Positions 55,526 to 64,000 of a stretch of DNA of 64,000 nucleotides are shown here, one piece after another. The DNA comes from Vandiemenella viatica (Eukaryota; Arthropoda; Insecta; Orthoptera; Morabidae), in contig CM061921.1 in assembly GCA_031002005.1 (NCBI GenBank), forward strand, positions 179,684,935-179,748,934, read 5' to 3'. Positions within the stretch are counted from its first letter, which is position 1, and every line of letters starts with the position of its first letter. The notes beneath the pieces are model-generated. The model was not told the DNA's origin. It worked only from the letters and a program-made list of their open reading frames with translations, and made no database searches. The translations under genes were made by a program, and so were the position numbers.

Positions 55526-57160
55526 TGAGTTCCCAACCTTTTTTGACCTACCGCCCCCTTTTCGGAAAAAAGTTACTCACTGCCCCCCTGTTTGAAAAAA
55601 AACAGCATCGATGTCTTTTGTTGTTGTAATCAACGTTGTGTAATCCATAGCGCTTCAATTTAATTGGCTTGTTGCCCACGTCTTCAAACAGTGATTTGAG
55701 GGCAGCCCTTTTAGGTGAATTGGGCTATACTAAATGTTGGAAACAAGGACAGATTTTTAAAATTACTTTCTTAAAGAATATTAACAATATTGTTGCTTTG
55801 TACAAAATTTGATTAAAACATATATTGAAAATTTTTGTAAAATTATCAGTGAGAGGTCTGAGCTTGATATAATGATACTAATTATCTACATTTGGTGCTA
55901 TATTTGTCAGCAGGAGTCTTAAATCGCCGCGTTCCACTACTGGAAATCTGTTTCTTTTCTTTGTTAGTAAATTGCTTACTACACTAAATCCCCTTTCGGC
56001 TAAATATGACGACGGGAATGCAATAAAAAACTTTTTTGTTGCAGCCCACAAAGCCGGATGTAAATCTAGAATTTGTCTGTATAGCCAAAATTCTTGGTAT
56101 CTATTTTTTAATTTCAATTTTAATTCTTCATATGTTGACAGTTATATCAACTCTTCCTGTAGTGATAAATCTGCTGTCTGTAGGTTTGAGAAAGGTTCTA
56201 ATACCCAATCTGGAATGGTCATGTTAAGAATATCCTGAAATCTGTTTTTAAAATCTTCTTTAAGTGCTTCCAAATGTTGACAAAATACTCAAATATCTTC
56301 ATCATTTGTTTCCACAGAGGAAAGATTTGGAAACTGATAGAATGGTCTTCAACCCACATTCTGTTTATACAAGGTAATTTTTGACATGAACGCACAAACA
56401 ACTGACTTTGCTTTGATCAAATTCAAATTATCTCCTTGCAGCTGTAAGTTTGTTTCATTAAATTTATGATATAGATCAGTTAAATAAGCTATATCATTCT
56501 TATATTTCCATAAATTCTCTCTTAATAAATCATCTTTGTCTTCAAAAAAACGTTATAATGGAGTCGAAAACGTCATAAAATCTTGTTAGACAGGTACCCT
56601 TTGACAGCCAACGAACTTCTGTGTGTAATATCAAACGATTGAAATCCTCGTCATTTTCATCACAAAGTTTTCCAAATAATCTACTATTGAGAGCATTGCT
56701 TCTGATCTTGTTAACTGCGGTAATTACATACTGCAGTGAAGGCGATCACTTAGGTTTTTGGCAACCAAATGTTGTCTGTGAATTACACAATGCACGGCGA
56801 CTACATTTGGTACTGCCTTTTACAAATATGAAATCAGTCCTCTGTATCTTCCAACCATGGCCGGAGCACCATCAGTAGCAATGGACACGATATTATTCAG
56901 GGGAATACTTTTTTCTTCAAAATAGTGTTCCAAAACTTGAAAAATAGATTTTCCTTTAGTATCAGTTTCTATTTTTGCGAACAGTAATTCTTGACAAATT
57001 TTTTCACATTTAATGAAGCGAACGTACGCAAGAAGTAATGAATCATTGTTTTGTAAAGTAGATTCATCAAGCTGTAAAGAAAAGTCGGCAGTCTTAAAAA
57101 AATCAGAGAATTCTCCACGTCCTCGGACATTTCGTTGATTCACCTTTGTACTGTGTTATT
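55526..57160 (-). mobile_element. hAT transposon, 3' half, cut by the assembly gap
   Basis: The left tip, read plus, is GAGTTCCCAACCTTTTTTGA with CCTACCGCCCCC (55526-55557), a terminal pattern seen in hAT elements of the ZBED5/SCAND3-like group. A transposase pseudogene runs on the minus strand from the gap to 55881. The other end and the target duplication lie in or beyond the N run at 57161. Confidence 0.75.
55881..57160 (-). pseudogene. hAT-family transposase (ZBED5/SCAND3-like), broken and partial
   Basis: From the gap the minus strand reads TADFSLQLDESTLQNNDSLL (about 57090), the LDEST block of this hAT group, then CQELLFAKIETDTKGKSIFQ and VSIATDGAPAMVGRYRGLIS (56890-56830), the catalytic TDGAPAM region. 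Decayed middle parts follow. The C-terminal dimerisation region FFIAFPSSYLAERGFSVVSN with LLTKKRNR (56030-55950) is conserved and ends at PNVDN. The N-terminal BED finger is lost in the gap. At least eight stops or shifts are present. Domesticated relatives exist in vertebrates, but this copy is plainly dead. Confidence 0.85.
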
Positions 57161-58160
57161 NNNNNNNNNNNNNNNNNNNNNNNNNNNNNNNNNNNNNNNN
57201 NNNNNNNNNNNNNNNNNNNNNNNNNNNNNNNNNNNNNNNNNNNNNNNNNNNNNNNNNNNNNNNNNNNNNNNNNNNNNNNNNNNNNNNNNNNNNNNNNNNN
57301 NNNNNNNNNNNNNNNNNNNNNNNNNNNNNNNNNNNNNNNNNNNNNNNNNNNNNNNNNNNNNNNNNNNNNNNNNNNNNNNNNNNNNNNNNNNNNNNNNNNN
57401 NNNNNNNNNNNNNNNNNNNNNNNNNNNNNNNNNNNNNNNNNNNNNNNNNNNNNNNNNNNNNNNNNNNNNNNNNNNNNNNNNNNNNNNNNNNNNNNNNNNN
57501 NNNNNNNNNNNNNNNNNNNNNNNNNNNNNNNNNNNNNNNNNNNNNNNNNNNNNNNNNNNNNNNNNNNNNNNNNNNNNNNNNNNNNNNNNNNNNNNNNNNN
57601 NNNNNNNNNNNNNNNNNNNNNNNNNNNNNNNNNNNNNNNNNNNNNNNNNNNNNNNNNNNNNNNNNNNNNNNNNNNNNNNNNNNNNNNNNNNNNNNNNNNN
57701 NNNNNNNNNNNNNNNNNNNNNNNNNNNNNNNNNNNNNNNNNNNNNNNNNNNNNNNNNNNNNNNNNNNNNNNNNNNNNNNNNNNNNNNNNNNNNNNNNNNN
57801 NNNNNNNNNNNNNNNNNNNNNNNNNNNNNNNNNNNNNNNNNNNNNNNNNNNNNNNNNNNNNNNNNNNNNNNNNNNNNNNNNNNNNNNNNNNNNNNNNNNN
57901 NNNNNNNNNNNNNNNNNNNNNNNNNNNNNNNNNNNNNNNNNNNNNNNNNNNNNNNNNNNNNNNNNNNNNNNNNNNNNNNNNNNNNNNNNNNNNNNNNNNN
58001 NNNNNNNNNNNNNNNNNNNNNNNNNNNNNNNNNNNNNNNNNNNNNNNNNNNNNNNNNNNNNNNNNNNNNNNNNNNNNNNNNNNNNNNNNNNNNNNNNNNN
58101 NNNNNNNNNNNNNNNNNNNNNNNNNNNNNNNNNNNNNNNNNNNNNNNNNNNNNNNNNNNN
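57161..58160. other. Assembly gap, 1000 N
   Basis: Exactly 1000 undetermined bases. The missing sequence should include the 5' half of the hAT element and the 5' LTR, gag, protease and start of RT of the Gypsy element. These would not fit in 1 kb if both are complete, so either the real gap is larger or the elements are truncated. Confidence 1.
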
Positions 58161-58162
58161 CC

Positions 58163-60913
58163 ACGATAAAGCATCGTATCAATACTGGGGATCATCCGCC
58201 CATTAGCCAGCGCTCGTACCGATTGTCACCAGTCGAAAGGCGAATAATTCGAGAGGAAGTGGAGAAGATGTTGCATAATGACATTATTCAACCTTCGGAG
58301 AGTCCTTGGTCATCTCCGGTGGTCCTCGTAAAGAAGAAGGATGGTACGTGGCGATTCTGTGTCGACTATCGGCGGCTGAACAAAATCACAAAGAAAGATG
58401 TCTACCCACTGCCGCGCATCGACGACGCCTTAGACTGCTTGAAAGGAGCTACATACTTCTCAACCATGGACATGCAGACAGGCTACTGGCAAATCGAGGT
58501 TGACGAAGCTGACAGAGAAAAGACGGCTTTTATTACACCTGATGGCCTCTATGAATTCAAAGTAATGCCATTCGGATTATGCAACGCTCCGGCCACATTC
58601 GAACGCATGATGGACAACTTACTTCGACACCTTAAGTGGACGACGTGTCTTTGTTATTTAGATGACATTGTTGTTTTCTCGAAAACATTTGAAGAACATC
58701 TGAGTCGCCTGTCAACGGTGCTGAAGTGTGTTCAGACTGCAGGACTCCGCCTCAATCCGAAGAAGTGCCTCTTCGTCGCCAGAGAGATAAAAATCCTGGG
58801 GCACCTGGTCAACGGAGATGGCGTCCGCGCTGATCCAGATAAAGTAAGGGCAGTCATGGAATTTCCAACTCCTCAGCACATTCGTGATGTGAGAAGCTTT
58901 CTTGGGCTGTGCTCATACTTCCGGCGTTTCATAAAAGGATTCTGTAACATGGCACGTCCACTGCAAGAACTTTTGCAGGGAGACGCCAAGTTTTACTGGG
59001 ATGAAACTAAAGAAAGATCTTTCCAGGCACTTAAGGAGGCTCTAACTTCCGCACCAGTTCTAGCCTTATACGACGAGAATGCAGAAACTGAACTTCACAC
59101 TGACGCCAGCGGTTATGGGATCGGTGCAGTGCTTGTGCAAATTCAGGAAGGTGCTGAGAAGGTGATAGCCTATGCATCAAGAGTATTCTCTAAGCCCGAG
59201 ATAAACTACTCTACAACCGAGAAAGAATGCCTCGCAGTTGTCTGGGCTATCAACAAGTTTCGTCCGTATTTATTCGGCAAACCTTTCACCGTCGTAACAG
59301 ACCACCATTCTTTATGTTGGCTAACCAGCTTGAAGGATCCATCAGGTCGACTAGCAAGATGGGCACTTAGACTTCAAGAGTACGACGTCACGGTGGTATT
59401 CAAAAACGGACGCAAACACAAGGATGCCGACAGCCTTTCAAGGAATCCTTTAATAGAACACAACAGCATGAATGGAATTTCAGCCCTCGCTGAATTAGGT
59501 GACGTTGCAGCTGAACAGAGGGAAGATTCAGAGTTATTAAGAACCATAGACGCCTTGGAGAAAGGAGAACCGGCCAAAGGAGGGTTTCAATTGATAGATG
59601 GGACATTGTATAAGAACAACTACGATCCACTAGGCCCCAAGTGGCTTCTGGTCGTTCCAGCTCATCTCCAGCCAGCTATTCTCAAGTATTTCCACGACGC
59701 TCCAATATCCGGTCATCTGGGATTTGTGAAGACCCTGGACCGAATCAGACGCAGGTATTACTGGAAGGGTCTCTACCGATCTGTCAAGCATTATGTGAGT
59801 CACTGTAAAGAGTGCCAGCGACGGAAACATGTGCCGCAATTACCTCCAGGTCATCTAGTACCAATTCCACCTGCAGCAGTTCCATTCCACCGAATTGGGA
59901 TCGACCTTTTGGGGAGGTTCCCGAAGTCGACAACCGGTAACCGATGGATAATAGTCTGCACCGACTACCTCACGCGCTACGCTGTCACCAAACCTGTGCC
60001 GACTGCAGAAGCTCCAGAGGTTGCAAAATTTCTAGTAGAAGACATTATTTTGAAGCATGGAGCACCACGTGTGATGATATCCGATCGTGGAAAGGTATTC
60101 CAGTCAAGACTAGTATCAGAGGTCATGTCAAGATGCGACGTTGTCCACAGGATGACAACTGCATACCACCCTCAGACAAACGGTCTCACAGAACGCTTCA
60201 ACAAGACATTAGCCGATATGCTGTCGATGTATGTGGATGTTGAGCAGAAGGATTGGGATACAATACTGCCAGTGGTCACATTTGCTTATAATACAGCAAG
60301 GCAAGATACGACAGGCTTCACTCCGTTTTTTCTGCTCCATGGCCGTGAAGCTGAGACCACAATGGATACGCTGTTCCCATTCCAGCCGGACGACACTCAG
60401 GATGACTATATAAAACAGCTCATTACCAGGGTCGAAGAAGCAAGACAGCTGGCTCGCATACGAACACTGGCCACCCAGGAGAGGGACCGTCAGCGGTATG
60501 ACGGCAAGCACCGACCTGTTGCGTACAACCCAGGAGATCTCGTATGGATTTTTACCCCTGTCCGGAAGGTTGGGCTATCAGAAAAGTTACTGAAGCGGTA
60601 CTTTGGTCCGTATCGTGTCATACGCCGCCGGTCAGACGTCACATACGAAGTCGAGGATTATGAGCCGTCTTCGAAACGACGAAAGCGAAGGGACATTGTT
60701 CACGTCCTCCGCATGAAGCCTTACTACAATCCTGACGAGCAGCTAGGCACAACCAGCTTCTTGTTCAAGGACTCTGAGGACGGTTTGGATACTGAGGAAG
60801 TCGGACAGGAAGATAATAGTACAAACAGGAGGGGCCCTCCAGAACTGCCATACAGAGGACCCACGACAAGATCAAGATCCAGGACACTTCAGCGTGCCCC
60901 AAAAGAAATCTAA
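58163..60913 (+). CDS. Gypsy-type Pol polyprotein, RT-RNase H-integrase, 5'-incomplete
   Basis: The visible part is 916 residues without a stop. RT (about 20-230) has WSSPVVLVKKKDGTWRFCVD, the TMDMQTGYWQ block and the catalytic YLDD at 165-168. RNase H (about 305-425) has LHTDASGYG, STTEKECLA and VVTDHHSL. The integrase HHCC finger spans about 510-550 (HDAPISGHLG ... HCKECQRRK). Its core has D in IGIDLLG (about 580), D in ISDRGKV (about 640) and E in TNGLTERFNK (about 676). A GPY/F-like module (RYFGPYRVI) lies near 815. All catalytic residues I expect are present. The protein copies element RNA into DNA and integrates it. The lineage within Gypsy is not assigned. Confidence 0.95.
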   Translation, partial: TIKHRINTGDHPPISQRSYRLSPVERRIIREEVEKMLHNDIIQPSESPWSSPVVLVKKKDGTWRFCVDYRRLNKITKKDVYPLPRIDDALDCLKGATYFSTMDMQTGYWQIEVDEADREKTAFITPDGLYEFKVMPFGLCNAPATFERMMDNLLRHLKWTTCLCYLDDIVVFSKTFEEHLSRLSTVLKCVQTAGLRLNPKKCLFVAREIKILGHLVNGDGVRADPDKVRAVMEFPTPQHIRDVRSFLGLCSYFRRFIKGFCNMARPLQELLQGDAKFYWDETKERSFQALKEALTSAPVLALYDENAETELHTDASGYGIGAVLVQIQEGAEKVIAYASRVFSKPEINYSTTEKECLAVVWAINKFRPYLFGKPFTVVTDHHSLCWLTSLKDPSGRLARWALRLQEYDVTVVFKNGRKHKDADSLSRNPLIEHNSMNGISALAELGDVAAEQREDSELLRTIDALEKGEPAKGGFQLIDGTLYKNNYDPLGPKWLLVVPAHLQPAILKYFHDAPISGHLGFVKTLDRIRRRYYWKGLYRSVKHYVSHCKECQRRKHVPQLPPGHLVPIPPAAVPFHRIGIDLLGRFPKSTTGNRWIIVCTDYLTRYAVTKPVPTAEAPEVAKFLVEDIILKHGAPRVMISDRGKVFQSRLVSEVMSRCDVVHRMTTAYHPQTNGLTERFNKTLADMLSMYVDVEQKDWDTILPVVTFAYNTARQDTTGFTPFFLLHGREAETTMDTLFPFQPDDTQDDYIKQLITRVEEARQLARIRTLATQERDRQRYDGKHRPVAYNPGDLVWIFTPVRKVGLSEKLLKRYFGPYRVIRRRSDVTYEVEDYEPSSKRRKRRDIVHVLRMKPYYNPDEQLGTTSFLFKDSEDGLDTEEVGQEDNSTNRRGPPELPYRGPTTRSRSRTLQRAPKEI

Positions 60914-60948
60914 CAGCGGGACGCTGTTTTCCTCAGGAGAGGGAGCAA

Positions 60949-61311
60949 TGCCGCATGAACGCCAGTGTACCGTCTGCCAGCATGGCGCAGCGGGTAGCGT
61001 CACGAATTGCGGTACCGAAGGTCGCCGGTTCAATCCCGCCCACTGACAAAAATTATTTAATTCTGTTTATTATTTCCAGAAGATTCTACATGTTTCCTAA
61101 GGTCACTTGTAACTTCTACACATTTCATTTGTTAACTACTCTTGTAATCTCTAGTACGTTCTATCTGTGTATAAATAGAAGAGCATTCTGCCCAAGAGGC
61201 AGTCAGTGCTGCGTGTATGTTTGAGTTCTCAATAAACCTGTTCTCAGTTTAAGTGCTGTGTTCATTGACAAGTAACCTTCGAATTCACACCTGCCCGGTT
61301 GCAACGCGACA
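60949..61311 (+). repeat. 3' LTR of the Gypsy-type element, with a tRNA-like module
   Basis: The proposed bounds TGCCGC...GCGACA follow the TG...CA rule after the purine tract. Inside are TATAAATA (61170-61177) and AATAAA (61231-61236), the promoter and polyadenylation signals an LTR needs. At 60983-60994 TGGCGCAGCGGG and at 61027-61037 GGTTCAATCCC resemble Pol III A and B boxes at tRNA spacing. With only one LTR visible, the ends are provisional. Confidence 0.65.
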
Positions 61312-62437
61312 ATATAATATTAACTATATAAATTCCATTGACATAAATAAATTATTGTACCCATAAATTTTACTGTATCATTATCATAGTGTTTCAACAT
61401 ACAAGAATATATTGTACCATGCTTTGAGAATCGAAGTTTAACTCAATTTTGTAATGTGGTAAAAAATGTCTCATCCAATTTTATAACCATCTGTTTGGTG
61501 GACCTTGAAACTAGCGTAAAAGGCCAGTGACTGAAATTTTTCATTACCATTCTTTCTGCCAAAATAAACTTGTTTTGTGTTCTAATTTTATTTTGAATTA
61601 ACTCGTACAAACTGCTCCGACATTTGGTGAAAATCGGGACATTTGATACAAATTCTCCACATATTTTGCATACGCTCATTTTACTTTTCAACTTTGACAA
61701 CTATCTTATACACGCGCATGCGTATTAACCAAGGTCTACAACACAGGAATTTATCAATGCAATTACTTACCATGGGGAAGTTCTGAATAATTTTTCCAGA
61801 AACAGTAAAAGAATTTAAAATTAAAATTCCTAAAGGGAAAAAGTAGATAGGTGGAGGAACTTACACTCAAATAAATAAAACAATTTAATAAAAAGAAAGG
61901 GATACACAGGAGACAAGAAAATTTCCATCATAGCAATTAAATTATAATTATATGGTAGGCCTGTGACTGAAATCTTCCATTTTCATGATAAAGTATAACT
62001 AGCTGCACACAGAGCTCATAACTAACCGATGCCCTTCGAACCGCCATCAGGACTTTCGACTTGCTGAAATCCTAAGGGAGTTAGCCAGCATACTGTAATA
62101 CTGACGGTTTCCATCCACACATCCGGATGGACTGATCCGTGATGGATACTGAGTGGCCTTGTGATTGTGTGTGTGCGAAGGCTGAGCGTGCCAGGGCTAG
62201 TACTGACGGACAAAGTCTGTCCAGGACACTCGATAATCTATCTCTCCAGCGTATGAGCTGGTTTTGTCGACACATTAAAAAGTTATTTTTCCATTTTCAA
62301 AGCCTGCGAGCATAATATTTAAATATTTTCCATTATAAAGTCATTTCCGGCACCCTGATTACTTCTGTTCCATTATATATAACGATTGCTGGTAAAATGT
62401 AAGTACAACAAAATGTAAGTGCAGGAATATACTTTTA

Positions 62438-62487
<50 letters not shown>

Positions 62488-64000
62488 AACTTCTTCCCTA
62501 CTCCACACATTCAATTCGACAAGCTCCTAAGTCGACACACTTTGCACCTATAGTGACACTCTTTCCATAACCGTAAATTACCATGAGGGCCAGAAAACAA
62601 CAGTTGGCCAACTGACATCGAGAAGAAAGCACACAGCAGAGGCCTGGAGCAAGTGAAAGAAATTGCAGATCCAAATGCGGGAGAACACAGGCACAGGCAC
62701 CATGAGTTGTGATCTTCTGGAGTTACTTTATGGTCAGAGAAGCAACTATACACAATTCCCTCCATAGAAAATAAAAATTAAAACTTATTCTTAAAAAAAC
62801 ACACACCGGAGCTGGCGCTGGCCTTTTCGCACCGAGTTCAATAAGTTTTTTGCTTTGGCGGAAGAAATAGGCATGCATCATTCAACAAACATTACTTTAA
62901 TAGATTATTATATCATAGAACGAAATGTAGTAAATATTTAATTAACATACAGTACTGGATACATCCTGTGTTGACTCAAATACAAAAAGAGGCCTAAAAA
63001 AATAGCGAATAGATTATGTACACAAATATTCTGCTATATTTTTATTTCATTGAATAATTTTGACCAATTACGAAATCAACTGAATTTTTAAAAATATTAT
63101 ACAATAGCTATGACTACGATTGAAATCTATAAATGAGACACAAAAAACTTTCAATTTATTGTGTTTCTTCTATTGATTTTTTAGAATCTCGTTAAAGGAG
63201 CATACTTTACTGACTTAAATGAGACCTACAGATTGGGAATAAGCGCAAGTAAAGTAAATGTAGGCGTGGAAAGAGATGTATACATTTCTGAAAGAATATT
63301 CCGAAATGAAAAGAAAAAGAAACCAACTGAAAATGATAAATTCTATATTCATCATCATTACTAACAAACATTATAATTAACTTACACTTTAATTAAAATT
63401 GTAAATCTGGTTGTGCTATTATCAACTCAAAGATACATTTTCAATATCGAGGGCGTGTTGCCGTGGCAAATTAACAAAATAAATTGTGTAATCTGTTCTG
63501 TTTTGTTATAACTAATAATAAATGTATAGCTGATCAACTTTCAGTTGTAATTTTTTTCTTTCATTTCAAAATCTTCATTCAAAAATGTGTAAATCTCTTT
63601 GCACGCATTCTGTTCCAACTTTGAAATAGTCGGCTGTTTTATCCCACAAATAAGGTTTAATATCAAGTAATTCAATTAATATCATAGTAATTACATATTA
63701 TTACAAAACTACAGAAATTGTCGGGACTGAGATTAGATCCTCTCCGCCACCGGCACCATTGTGTACAAGAAACAATTAAACCAAAGGGTCGGCGATCTGT
63801 CGGATTGGCCTACGTGGTACTTCCCGAAACTGCTATTTTGCTAACAAGATACGTGCTTCCGAATATGGTAACCACATGCACTATAGAAACTGTTCACAAT
63901 CGAAAAAGAGACTATCACCGAAACCATGGACCAGTTCAGTTAGTCTGACAGTTTTCCTGGTTTTCTGGATCACAATATTTTCTTAAATTTGAATTTCATA
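61312..64000. other. AT-rich stretch with no recognisable gene
   Basis: Contents: a minus-strand ORF at 61443-61700 (85 codons) with CKICGEFV and a later FTKC, zinc-finger-like but unassigned; a moderately GC-rich patch 62030-62280 with short ORFs; a pure A-run at 62439-62485; and otherwise silent AT-rich DNA to the window end. The 76-codon ORF at 63718-63948 shows no motif. Confidence 0.4.
62439..62485 (+). repeat. Poly-A tract, about 47 bases
   Basis: A pure A-run. It could be a retroposon tail, but the sequence before it (GTAAAATGTAAGTACAACAA) matches no family seen here. Its length is uncertain because of sequencing slippage. Confidence 0.8.

Larger units (their letters stand above)
58161..61311 (+). 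mobile_element. Ty3/Gypsy-type LTR retrotransposon, 3' half
   Basis: The order is pol (RT, RNase H, integrase; 58163-60913), a short spacer, a purine-rich tract AGGAGAGGGAG (60936-60946) that would prime plus-strand synthesis, and a 3' LTR (60949-61311). There is no envelope-like ORF, since the LTR begins 36 bases after the pol stop. The 5' LTR and gag are in or beyond the gap. The integrity of pol suggests a young insertion; LTR divergence cannot be measured. Confidence 0.9.

Noticed and set aside
57146..60913. 1255-codon ORF starting before the N gap
   Set aside because: The first third is translated N. Only the part from 58163 is real sequence, and it is annotated as 5'-incomplete Gypsy-type Pol.
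61784..61870. Similarity of 61784-61870 to 43083-43170 as a new element
   Set aside because: The shared stretch is short and AT-rich. No ends or coding signal could be defined, so it is only mentioned.
1..64000. CRISPR arrays, bacterial operons, ribosome binding sites or prophage
   Set aside because: There are no regularly spaced direct repeats, no polycistronic dense coding and no Shine-Dalgarno pattern. TE content and splice-like signals show a eukaryotic nuclear genome.

Overview
This window is eukaryotic, AT-rich and full of dead or dying transposable elements. It contains APE-endonuclease LINEs of at least five lineages, Tc1/mariner and hAT DNA transposons, a Ty3/Gypsy-type LTR retrotransposon and several tRNA-derived SINE families. 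No cellular gene was recognised with confidence. The mix of TEs, and a SINE with a tRNA-like head and a conserved CCAGATTTGGGTTTTCC body that resembles orthopteran SINEs as I remember them, suggests a large-genome arthropod, probably a polyneopteran insect such as a grasshopper, cricket, stick insect or cockroach. That placement is inference. Two runs of exactly 1000 N (19414-20413 and 57161-58160) are scaffold gaps, so this is one scaffold of a draft assembly.

Layout. 1-3350: two RTE-type LINE pieces, the second split by a SINE with target-site duplications. 3352-9650: scattered SINE copies, a GC-rich pocket with four CACGTG boxes (5190-5390), a minus-strand CR1/Jockey-like LINE 3' end split by a SINE, and a repeat with internal tandem monomers. 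10430-19413: the main structure, a multi-level nest. An old CR1/Jockey-like LINE appears to be interrupted by a nearly full-length L1/Tx1-like LINE (intact ORF1, damaged ORF2). A fresher CR1/Jockey-like LINE of the same family as the host sits inside that ORF2. A SINE and a complete Tc1-like transposon follow. 20700-21612: a long inverted repeat with tRNA-like outer ends. 24100-31850: SINE, RTE, Jockey and mariner remnants. 32405-33976: a complete mariner-like element with TIRs of about 150-165 bp. 33977-38475: long AT-rich sequence in which I see nothing. 39000-41100: SINE, Jockey and RTE remnants. 44395-50376: a second nest. A Tc1-like gene is split by a SINE and by a non-autonomous hAT element with an 8-bp target duplication; it abuts an I-like LINE, which abuts a second, decayed L1/Tx1-like ORF1. 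50390-53340: tandem copies of the dispersed repeat with tRNA-like modules. 53490-57160: a dead DD34D mariner and a dead hAT transposase gene. 58161-61311: the 3' half of a Gypsy-type element with an intact pol frame and a 3' LTR. 61312-64000: AT-rich, no recognisable gene.

Functionally these parts do not form a pathway. They are independent mobile elements that inserted into one another. Their interest lies in the order of insertions, the target duplications, the tRNA-like (Pol III) modules inside several elements, and a few possible host exons or regulatory pockets. Apart from the L1/Tx1-like ORF1 and the Gypsy pol frame, every transposase or reverse transcriptase here carries stops, frameshifts, truncations or lost catalytic residues.
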